A stretch of 64,000 nt of DNA. It comes from Diplonema japonicum. Lineage: Eukaryota; Euglenozoa; Diplonemea; Diplonemida; Diplonemidae. Below, piece after piece: positions 20,042-28,273 of the stretch (the first letter of the stretch is position 1; every line of letters starts with the position of its first letter). The position numbers were made by a program, and so were the translations under genes. The notes beneath the pieces were generated by a model. That model had not been told where the DNA came from and did not search any database. It worked only from the letters and a program-made list of their open reading frames with translations. Where the stretch lies: NCBI GenBank assembly GCA_964019335.1, contig OZ025721.1, forward strand, positions 248,001 to 312,000, given 5' to 3'.

Positions 20042-20109
20042 GCAAAGAAAATGGCTGTTCTGACCGAGGAAACAGAGCGACTTACACAAAAACGTGCTAA
20101 GGTAAAAAA

Positions 20110-20147
<38 letters not shown>

Positions 20148-20236
20148 CTCAGATCAGAAAAGCACTCATCAAATTATGCAAATCCAGCAGAGAAAAGGTA
20201 AAGGACGCCATGCAGGGAAAGATCCGAACGGAGTAA
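19159..20236 (+). CDS. Charged protein of unknown function, three exons
   Basis: Exons 19159-19962, 20048-20101 and 20153-20236 give 942 nt, 313 aa. Intron 1 (85 nt, GTAATA...AAAG) is almost entirely a T run followed by an A run. Intron 2 (51 nt, GTAAAA...CTCAG) is mostly A and in frame, so it could be retained. The N-terminus is acidic (EEESAEESEPTPTHES). A globular core follows (residues about 35-200: RFLTIALPKLTLDEVWERELDDVLG; ELLRQLSLLGSIVAHRFAERQL), then a Pro-rich linker and a basic coiled C-terminus (KQLIYQYLTDDIKDKVVSL). I do not recognise the family. Confidence 0.65.
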
Positions 20237-20304
20237 TAAAAAAAGGGGGAGGGGGAGGGGGGAAAAAAAAGAAAATCAAACAGGGGATGGATGTGTATTT
20301 CTCT

Positions 20305-20328
20305 CCCCCCCCCTTTTTTTTTCTTTAG
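20305..20328 (+). promoter_or_regulatory. Candidate spliced-leader acceptor for the 4-TM gene
   Basis: A C run then a T run ends in CTTTAG at 20328, 25 nt before the ATG at 20354. The tract-AG-ATG spacing fits trans-splicing. Confidence 0.55.
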
Positions 20329-20353
20329 TTCACCCCGCTCCAAAAACTTTTAG

Positions 20354-20840
20354 ATGAGTAACTATGTTTGGCACCCATTGATTCTTTTATACTGGTATGC
20401 TGTATCTGGCGCTGCGGATGTAGGTTGCTTGTTGGGGTTCGTGAAGAACGATGGGAAAATTGCGGCCGAGCTGAAGGTGGCTATGTGGGTCTTTGTGATG
20501 ATGTTCATGTTACTGTTCACCTGCTTCGTCGGGCCGCTGTTGTACCAGGCTGAGTTCTACTCACCAGACGCGGACAAGAAGCGGCATGCGGTCCACACAG
20601 CCATCACCACCTTGTGGCTTTTAACAGACACCCCGCTTGCTTTCATACACCTAACCCTTACGAACAACAGGGGCTTTGTGTCTGTGATCCAGGGAATATC
20701 TTTCGTGTTAAGAGTCATGTCGTGGGTGGTCTGTTTTGTATTCATGTGGTTGTTGGGGTTAAAAAGGGCAGCATTGTGGCTGCACGAACGAACTGGGTGC
20801 GACACAGAACTGATAGATGCGTTGAGGAGAAAGGCGAGAT

Positions 20841-20842
<2 letters not shown>
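20354..20842 (+). CDS. Small four-TM membrane protein
   Basis: Predicted 162 aa. Hydrophobic helices lie near residues 8-28, 42-64, 88-108 and 118-140 (VAMWVFVMMFMLLFTCFVGP; VLRVMSWVVCFVFMWLLGL), with a basic C-terminal tail. It lies 117 nt downstream of the previous stop and 112 nt upstream of the next ATG. Family not recognised; no catalytic motif is visible. Confidence 0.7.
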
Positions 20843-20843
<1 letters not shown>

Positions 20844-20889
<46 letters not shown>

Positions 20890-20893
20890 CCAG
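20844..20893 (+). promoter_or_regulatory. Polypyrimidine tract and AG: candidate spliced-leader acceptor
   Basis: An uninterrupted run of about 46 T (20844-20889) ends in CCAG (20893), 61 nt before the ATG of the next gene. It starts one nt after the preceding stop codon, so the upstream gene has almost no room for a 3' UTR before the tract. Confidence 0.6.
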
Positions 20894-20954
20894 TAAAAAA
20901 AAAATTAGGAAAAGGAGGGGGGAAAAAAAGAAGGAAAAAAAAAAAAAAAAAAAA

Positions 20955-21943
20955 ATGCGGCGGTGCACGAGGGTCCTTCTCGCGGCCCCCGAGGCCACTA
21001 CTTCTCAACAATGGCCGTTTGGTAAGCCGGAGGCAAAAGGTACCGCGCGGAAATATATCCCATACCCTAAGAAGATACTGGAAGGCGTCGCTGCCAAGAT
21101 GGCGGACAAGAAGCAAGATCCCCCCACACTGGTGTCGATCGCGAACCATCTGTCGAACCTTGGGAAGGGCTGGAAGATCGCGCGTAACCATTGGAACACA
21201 GGAAGGGAGGTCCGAACCTTCGCCACCATCACCCACATCTACAACCACCGCCCACCGTTCGAGCTGTCCAGTGCAGTAGGCTACATGACCGTGAACGGGG
21301 AAACGAGCAACTGCCCTATATACATCCCACAGCAGTCCTTCGCAGGGTGGACGGCCGTTGGTGCGCCAGAAGACGAACCAATAATCTCAAAATCCGATCG
21401 GAGAGGGAATACAGTTGAATTCAGCAACAAGCTCGTCGTCACCGGTGTGGACTACACCACTGACATACAAGATGTTAAAACACTGGCAAAAGGTAGGGAG
21501 GGGGAAAAAAAAAAAAAAAAAAAAAAAAAAAACCAGATTTCGGTTCTGTGGTGTATTGTGATTGGATCCCAGAAGCCTATGACAAGTCCACCAAGCAAGC
21601 GCTTATTATCTACGAAACAGTGGAAGAAGCCGAGGTGGCGTACGACTCCATGCATGACTATGAGTTAGATGGGCTGGTCATCGCTGTTGAACCGGTATGG
21701 GTTTTATGAAGGGGGGAAAATTATGCACAGGGTGTTCGGTTCGTCCCACGTCCCCCTAGTATCGGTGTCGAAGTTCCTGTCGACTATTCCTATGGTAAGA
21801 TGCCCACAGAGCCTTCCTTTAATTACTGAAGGGGAGAGAGAGAGAGAGAGAAAACAGGGAAGGAAGAAGAAGAAAAAGAATCAACCGAAGGCAGTGTGTG
21901 TATTATTTTATACCCCCCCCTTTTTTTTCCCTTAGCCCCTTGA
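20955..21943 (+). CDS. RRM-containing protein, probably mitochondrial, four exons
   Basis: Exons 20955-21492, 21537-21694, 21731-21794 and 21936-21943 give 768 nt, 255 aa. Introns are 44, 36 and 141 nt. The N-terminus MRRCTRVLLAAPEATTSQQ is basic and acid-free, like a mitochondrial presequence. Residues about 150-225 form an RRM-like fold (LVVTGVDYTTDIQDVKTLAK, FGSVVYCDW, QALIIYETVEEAEVAYDSMH), completed only after splicing. The upstream block contains KGWKIARNHWNTG. The last exon carries just eight coding nt (second and third bases of Ala, Pro, stop), so the 3' end is less certain. A role in organellar RNA handling is plausible. Confidence 0.7.
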
Positions 21944-22230
21944 AAGGAAACGATTCTGACCATTTTGAGCCCAGCCCGGGGGGGGGGGGGGGGGGGGGGA
22001 CCAGAATGATGGGTCTGGCCCTTGTAAATAAGCTGCGGGTGATGCAACTTATCTCCTGCTAGGGAGACCGCCGGTCGGCCTGTCATGGCCTTTATCGCCC
22101 AACCCGCGTATCTTGACAACTTTGGCACCCAGTCTGGTCTTTGTTTTGACCCACCGCCTGGAGCCTGGCTGCGCTGCCCAATCACTGGGCAAATCATGAA
22201 ACGCTTCAGATCTGGGTAGAAAATGTGCTC
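21944..22230. other. Intergenic spacer with a 20+ nt G run
   Basis: Contains a G run at about 21978-21999 and a non-coding stretch of ordinary composition (22005-22220) that I cannot assign. It does not fold into a recognisable tRNA by eye. Confidence 0.5.
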
Positions 22231-22270
22231 TTTTTTTTTTTTTTTTTTTTTTTTTGGTGATTTTCTTCAG
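22231..22270 (+). promoter_or_regulatory. Candidate spliced-leader acceptor 2 nt before ATG
   Basis: 25 T residues (22231-22255), then GATTTTCTTCAG ending at 22270, then GA and the ATG at 22273. If this AG is used, the transcript-specific 5' UTR is only 2 nt. This is the clearest acceptor in the window. Confidence 0.68.
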
Positions 22271-22272
22271 GA

Positions 22273-24441
22273 ATGGCAAAAGGGGGAGGAAAATGGGGGA
22301 AAGGGGACGGTCATCGAGGGAAGGGAAGGAGGGGGGAGTGGTTTAGGAGTGAATGTGTGAACGGTGTCCAGAAGCTTTTCTGCTTCCACAACCTGAAGCT
22401 GACGGTCGACGGAACCATAGAGGCACTTCGACGCGTACCAAGCGAGGCTCAGAATACCAATGCACAGGTAGTGACACTCACGCTGCAGCAGAAGGGTTTA
22501 CCCGAAGGTTTCGTGAAGGAACACCTGGCACCGTGTTTAAAACTCCTAGGAAACTACGGTGTGCTGCTCGAGACGCTCTATCTCAGCGACAACACGCTGG
22601 GCGATGACGATCTGAAAGACTTGTGGTTTTTATGCATCGCGCCGCAATATGCGTACCAAGAACGGCACAACTATTTAGGCCGCCCCCTCCCGGCACATCT
22701 ATACCTTAATAGGAACAACTTCACACCACAGGCCATCGTCAGCTTCCTGAAGACAGTTCTCAAAAACTACCCCCAAACCCAAAGAGCCAGGCCCACATGG
22801 ATCAGTTTCGAGAAGGAACCCAGAAGCATGGACTGGGTCTTGCTCCTCAACGAACTACGAGAGGATATTGACACCCTGTATGATGACCTCTGCATCGTCA
22901 CAAAGCGAGAAGTTTCAGATGTATGCGGTGACAACTGCATGGCGAATGCAAAAGTACATTTGCAAGTATATGACAATGCTCCCTGGTTGAAGGGAATCAT
23001 CAAGATGTGGTCGCACGAATCCAAAAACTATGTAAAGCTGACTCATGGGTTCCGCAACTCCTTCGCCCGTCAGCAAGGCTGTCTCAGTGGTTGCCTTGCC
23101 AACAACATACGACTGGACGTTTCTGGCCACTGCAGCCTTGCCTTCCTCCCTGGCATGATCAAAGAGCTAAACAACACCCGAGAGCAGCACGGCGTCGTCG
23201 TCTCGTCGCTGAACATGAAGGGCAACAACATGACTGACACAGACCTCTTCGAACTGGTCAGAATGTGGCTTGTCCCGCAGCTTCGATGGTGGGAGAAGAA
23301 CCCCGGTTCGCCTCCGCTTCCGCATTTCTTTGACTTCTCGGAGAACCGTATCACAGAATCGGGTGTCAACTACTTCCATGAACGCGTAGAGAGCTTCTAC
23401 ACAGAAACACCGTGCGAGGTACGCTTCACCGCCAACAACATAACCGGCAGCCTTGTGAAGGACACTACCTTCCGTCAGTTAAACTCGCGTCTTTACGACT
23501 TTCATCGTAAAAACCCGGAATACCTCGGCACCAAGGATCTCATCATCTGTGTGGGTGACGAAGTGAAGTCTTTGATCTACGGGGATGCGAGCGTTCCGAA
23601 GTTCATGGATAGCAGGCACTACCCCCGGATCTGCAAGGAGCAAAAGGTGCTGTTTGTTTTCCTTGAGTCGTCGTGGGAGAGGTTCAAAGGACTGCCTACG
23701 ACAAACACGGCCGCTCAGACTTTAGAACATCTGGTGTCAGACGGATTGGCCTGCTTGGCCCCTATCCCCTGCGATGTGCAGGGCAAGTTCACTGCTGCAG
23801 AACTCACCAGCAAGCTATCGAACAGGCTTCACGTGGAGTGCGTGTTATGGTCCACTACGGTTAATCCCGACACGTTAGAAAAGTCACCTTCTTACATCCT
23901 AGAACGTTTGAGTACAGAGCAGCCAAGCAAGGTTGAATTTATAAACAAAGCCATCGAACTTCTGAGTGATTGCGCTACGACAGCGGGCGACAAGGAGGAG
24001 GTGCAGGTCCTCCAAGCTTCTCTGCGTCTCTTGCTGCACGAGAAGGATTCAAGACGAAGTGAAGTCGTTCCGGTACCCCCTGCTACTGTTACGTCAAAAC
24101 AGGAAGAAGATCGTAAAGAACAAGTGGAAGTGCCTGAAGCATGTGTGGCGGACTCCACAGGTCAAGAGGAAGAAAAACCAGATGAAGAGCAGATGGTTGA
24201 AACATGTGAAGACAAAAAGACGAACGAGCACGATGGAGATGGAGATGAGAAACTACCCGAAGAGAAAATAGAAAGAACCGAGAAGGGAGATGGAGAAATT
24301 GCTTCGGAAATTGACCATACAAATGGGACAATAGATGAAACAGAGGAATGTGAGAAAAAAGATGAATGTGAGAAGAAAGGTGAATGTGAGAAGAAGGACG
24401 ACGAGCGAAAAGAATTAGAACAAAGCGAGAAAGAAGAGTAA
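22273..24441 (+). CDS. Leucine-rich-repeat-like protein with acidic Lys/Glu tail
   Basis: Predicted 722 aa. A Gly/Lys-rich N-terminus (residues 1-25) precedes ribonuclease-inhibitor-like LRR segments: LLETLYLSDNTLGDDDLKDL near residue 100, HLYLNRNNFTPQAIVSFL near 140, VVSSLNMKGNNMTDTDLFELV near 310 and FDFSENRITESGVNYF near 355. A second globular part (about 430-600) is unassigned. The last 120 residues are highly acidic and end in tandem CEKKDE/CEKKGE units. The role is unknown; LRR proteins are usually protein-binding scaffolds. Confidence 0.7.
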   Translation: MAKGGGKWGKGDGHRGKGRRGEWFRSECVNGVQKLFCFHNLKLTVDGTIEALRRVPSEAQNTNAQVVTLTLQQKGLPEGFVKEHLAPCLKLLGNYGVLLETLYLSDNTLGDDDLKDLWFLCIAPQYAYQERHNYLGRPLPAHLYLNRNNFTPQAIVSFLKTVLKNYPQTQRARPTWISFEKEPRSMDWVLLLNELREDIDTLYDDLCIVTKREVSDVCGDNCMANAKVHLQVYDNAPWLKGIIKMWSHESKNYVKLTHGFRNSFARQQGCLSGCLANNIRLDVSGHCSLAFLPGMIKELNNTREQHGVVVSSLNMKGNNMTDTDLFELVRMWLVPQLRWWEKNPGSPPLPHFFDFSENRITESGVNYFHERVESFYTETPCEVRFTANNITGSLVKDTTFRQLNSRLYDFHRKNPEYLGTKDLIICVGDEVKSLIYGDASVPKFMDSRHYPRICKEQKVLFVFLESSWERFKGLPTTNTAAQTLEHLVSDGLACLAPIPCDVQGKFTAAELTSKLSNRLHVECVLWSTTVNPDTLEKSPSYILERLSTEQPSKVEFINKAIELLSDCATTAGDKEEVQVLQASLRLLLHEKDSRRSEVVPVPPATVTSKQEEDRKEQVEVPEACVADSTGQEEEKPDEEQMVETCEDKKTNEHDGDGDEKLPEEKIERTEKGDGEIASEIDHTNGTIDETEECEKKDECEKKGECEKKDDERKELEQSEKEE

Positions 24442-25056
24442 AAGGCGGTGGCCTTGTATTCCTATATAATTCAGGAAAGCGCCAAGAAGAAAAAAAGGAG
24501 AGGAAGGGGAAGGGAAGGTTTACAGTGGCGTCTTTCTAACTTTTTTTTTTACCCCTTACAAAAAAAAAAAAAGGACTTCTTATCCTTATGCAACCCTGTG
24601 CCGGTCAAATTAAAAAAAAAGTTTTTTCTTTTTTATTTATTCGCTCGTGGGAAACATAAGTCATAAAGAATTGCTTTCTTTCCATTCCCTACCCCCAACC
24701 TTAAAATCCAGGAAACCCTTTTCACGTGCGTTGGTTGTTCTCGGTTCCCTTTTGTAGTTGCTGAGTTTAACCCGGGAAGGAGTAAATTCAAGCGCCACAT
24801 TTAGTTTCGCTGTCCGAAAAATATTTTTTTCGTTTTCTTTTTTTGCAAAACTACCAAACTCAGCCTGCATTGTGTTCTACAATGGAACAAAAAGGTTCTC
24901 TTTTTTTTCTTTTTTTTTCTTCTTTTTTTTTCTTCTTTTTTTGTTTTGTTTCTCTTTGCCTTAATCGAGAGAGAGTGTTCCTCCTTTTTTTTTTTCTCAT
25001 TTTTCTCCTTCACCCATCAATGTCACCATCAGAAGGCCCTCCCCTGCAACAATGTC
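24442..25056. other. Intergenic spacer
   Basis: Contains pyrimidine tracts near 24900-25015 that could direct trans-splicing of the following gene. No gene seen. Confidence 0.5.
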
Positions 25057-26592
25057 ATGACCAGGCTGAGCGTCAAGAGCGCGTGGCTTCTCCAACACAC
25101 GAAGTACGAGAAGAGTAAGAAATATGTCCAAGTGGTCATCGAAGCCTTTCGAGACAAAGCAGTGGATTATTGGGGGTTGGATGCGAATGGTTTGGTGCAG
25201 GTTGCGGGTTATGTGTACAAGCACGGTGGGCAGAAGGGATGCTGTGTTGTCCTTCAAAGCATGCTGTCTGGCAGGAAAAGAGTACGCGTTCTCAGAAACT
25301 CTTCCGACGCCTCTGCAGAAATTCTTACATGTGCAGCCCGGTCTCGTTATCGTGGATGTGGTCTTGCAGGCCTTGAAGATGCGGTGAAAAAATCGATTTC
25401 GAGAACAGGTTCGATTCAGACTCTCACAACTATTTTGTATCTCGTAGCGGTGGATAGTATGCAACTGGACCGGCACAGAACCGACAAAGTCATAAGATTT
25501 TTAACGAGAAACATCCAGCGTCTGAAAGACGCACAACGTGCAAGCTTTGTTTGGTCGCTGGCGAGGTTGAAGGGAGAATTTTCACCTCAGGTAGAGGAAG
25601 TCTTCAAACATCTCCAGATCCATCCCATGACAGACCCAGAGCACGGGTCTCGCGTGGCGAAGACCTGCCACCTGAGCATACCCGCAGCGTTGCTGAAGCA
25701 AATCTGCAAAAACGTTATTGAGAATGGGAACGCATCCCACGTCGTTCAAGTTCTCCACGCTGTTTCAGCATGTTTCACCGATATTTCCAATGAAGCGTCC
25801 CTGCTTTCCTTCACGGCTGCTCAGGACCCCTCCCTCACCCTCCCTCAGATCGCGAGGATCTTCTCCTTCCTTTCAGAGATAGGAGCTCGTTCCACCTACT
25901 TAAACATTGTCGCATGGACAAAACTGGAAAGAATGAGCGAGGAGGATTTGAAACGACTACGAAGAGTAGACCTGGCAAGATTGCTGACTGGTTGGACCAA
26001 AAAAAACACGGTTTTTTTCGACGAGGTTCACAAGAAGTTGCGGTCGATTTTGGAAGAAGAAAACCGACAGGAGGAATTGGTTCCGGTGGTGCCGTTGCCC
26101 AGAAGATTTTTCCAGCAAGCAGAAGCCATGCACGCGAAAGGTGTTTATTTGACAGTTGTAAGGGTTTACAATGAGAGGAACAGGTACACCAGGAAGTCTC
26201 TCGACAATTTTTTCTCAAAGTGCGGTTCGAAGTTGCTCTCGCTGCCCCCCACTGCGGAGAACATCACTCAGGTTCTGTTGCCCTACGCCACCTTGGCCTT
26301 CCACTATCCGCCTGTTGTTCGAAAAGCCACCAACTACCTTCCTACCACCACCCTGAGCCCACGAAACACTCTTCCCGAACACCTCGATGCCCCAATGGTC
26401 CTTTGGGCCTTGCTCCGACTTTCAGCCAATGACCTCACCACATTTACCCTCTTAGGACGCACGATAAGAACATACTTTCCGAAGCAAAAAGAATCATGGG
26501 CGTCCGGATTAGATCTTGTTCGAAAACAGTTGGAGGGCATGCCCCCCAGAAACCATGTGAAAAAAGCGGTCGGGCTTATACCGAGGGACTGA
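25057..26592 (+). CDS. Helical-repeat protein, possibly organellar RNA-binding
   Basis: Predicted 511 aa from the first in-frame ATG (25057); the frame is open upstream but lacks ATG. The protein is alpha-helical throughout, with repeated units of roughly 35 residues containing motifs such as KDAQRASFVWSLARLKGEF and LTLPQIARIFSFLSEIGARS. These resemble the tandem helical repeats of organellar RNA-binding proteins (FASTK-, OPR- or PPR-like), although no repeat consensus is strict. The start MTRLSVKSAWLLQHTKYEKS is basic and compatible with mitochondrial import. Function inferred only. Confidence 0.6.
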   Translation: MTRLSVKSAWLLQHTKYEKSKKYVQVVIEAFRDKAVDYWGLDANGLVQVAGYVYKHGGQKGCCVVLQSMLSGRKRVRVLRNSSDASAEILTCAARSRYRGCGLAGLEDAVKKSISRTGSIQTLTTILYLVAVDSMQLDRHRTDKVIRFLTRNIQRLKDAQRASFVWSLARLKGEFSPQVEEVFKHLQIHPMTDPEHGSRVAKTCHLSIPAALLKQICKNVIENGNASHVVQVLHAVSACFTDISNEASLLSFTAAQDPSLTLPQIARIFSFLSEIGARSTYLNIVAWTKLERMSEEDLKRLRRVDLARLLTGWTKKNTVFFDEVHKKLRSILEEENRQEELVPVVPLPRRFFQQAEAMHAKGVYLTVVRVYNERNRYTRKSLDNFFSKCGSKLLSLPPTAENITQVLLPYATLAFHYPPVVRKATNYLPTTTLSPRNTLPEHLDAPMVLWALLRLSANDLTTFTLLGRTIRTYFPKQKESWASGLDLVRKQLEGMPPRNHVKKAVGLIPRD

Positions 26593-26631
26593 TGTCCTTT
26601 TTTTCTTCTTTTTTTCTTTTCGGAAAAAAAA

Positions 26632-28251
26632 ATATATATATATATATATATGTGGCATCGTTTCAAAACCCCCCCCCCCCAAAAATGAGGCCAATTGACA
26701 CTTTCAATATTTCTCTAAGTACTTTTTCCCAAAAAAAAAAAATTCTACAACTTTCCCGGCCCAGATTAGGAAAGAAAACACCCCAGAAAATGGGAAAGTG
26801 AGTGTTACTGGTACCCAGAAAATTCAGTCCTAGGGGCAAAAATGGGTTTTTTCACTTTGCACAAATTCAGTAAAAGAGGGGGTGACAAAAATGGATGCTT
26901 TTAAACTTGCTGTTGAGAAGCTAGGGGTAAAAAAAAATGGTATTCGGACCGAGAAAGGGTAAATGGGAACACCACGGTGATCAGGACACTCGCCACAGAG
27001 GTTTTTGAGAAGCTCAGTGGCAACGACTGTGCTGCACTAGTTTGTGGCGTAGTGTGTAAAGGGGAACTTCTAGCGGCACTTCTGCTATCATTTTCTGGTT
27101 GATTTAGTAGCCAACAAGACACCACACGGCGCCAATTGGTCAGAGGCATGAGGCTTGACCACATCACACATGATGAAATAAGGGCAGCTGGCCTTACTGT
27201 TGGAAAAGTCTTGTTCCACAGTAGCATGGGCACAGAAAAAAATAAAGAAAAAAATGGAGTGGATACTCTGGACTGACGGTGGGCGTCACTTTCGTGCAAA
27301 GGAATTTTGCTACTTTGTTCTTTTTGGTCTTCGTTATGTATATCCCGATCGGACGTTTTCCCTGTGGTTTCTGGGGGAGAAACACGGCAAAAACAACAGG
27401 GACAGCCACTTTGGTGTGCTCTCTCGTGTTTTTTGGTTTTGGGTGCCTCGTTCCACAACAATTAAAACTGTGGAACAAATAGGTAACATCACCAATACGA
27501 TACGGTGCGCCATGCATGTAGTTACTGATGTCTTTGGCCGTACAAAAAGAAAATTCTTGAGTTTCCGGATTTTACAGGTGCATATGAGCTCAGGAGCACA
27601 CCGGAGGGTGTATTTGCTACGTGTGCGTCCAGCTAGAAAGAACTAAAGTACATCATCAAAGAACTCGCTGCAGACAGGGCAGAGAAAAGGCCCCCAGTCT
27701 ATGAATCTTGTGATGAGTATGAGGACGTTCCTGATAGCCTTCCCAGACTTGAAAAACGAGAAAGAATAGTAACCAAATTACAAAAATACTCGACACCCCA
27801 TGACAAGCCCAAAGCACCAAGTACACCTACGAATGAGCCTCTTAAAACCCCCCAAAATGCGGTAGAAGGCCTAATAGTATGAAAAAGAAACGAGGTCGCC
27901 CACTCAGCAGCAGCACATCTCAGCCGCAGAAGACTAGGAAATGAAGGTTTCCACTTCCAACATCATTTCAGCCACCTTCTAGTAGTGAGTTCCGCTATTT
28001 CTTGCTATTGAAAGCATACTCTCTGACTTGACCAAAACCACTAAAACCCGATTTTGACCCTAAAACTGAATTTTTCATAGGTCAAAATAGCACTCTTGAG
28101 CGATTTCTGACCCGGGTTCTTTCCTAATATGGGCCGGGAAATATGGAGAATTTTTTTTAAAGGGGGCGGCATGCCCAAAGATGCAACGAAAGTGTCAATT
28201 GGCCTCATTTTGGGGGGGGTTTTGAAATCGACCCATATATATATATATATA
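26632..28251. mobile_element. Degenerate TIR DNA transposon (about 1.6 kb) flanked by TA repeats
   Basis: Both ends begin in (TA)n (26632-26652; 28234-28250). The left end (about 26653-26787) and right end (about 28107-28236) are inverted repeats of about 130 nt, with shared blocks TTTCAAAACCCCCCC, ATGAGGCCAATTGACACTTT and TTAGGAAAGAA. The interior keeps an open stretch at 27254-27646 (+) containing DGGRHFRAKEF and GEKHGKNNRDSHFG, similar to the DGGxHFR...HGKxxxDxxFG pattern seen in eukaryotic cut-and-paste transposases. Stops elsewhere show it is broken. The superfamily is not assigned. The right end lies about 20 nt before the BCKDHB start codon. Confidence 0.72.
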
Positions 28252-28273
28252 GGAGGGGAAAAAAAAAAGTCAG

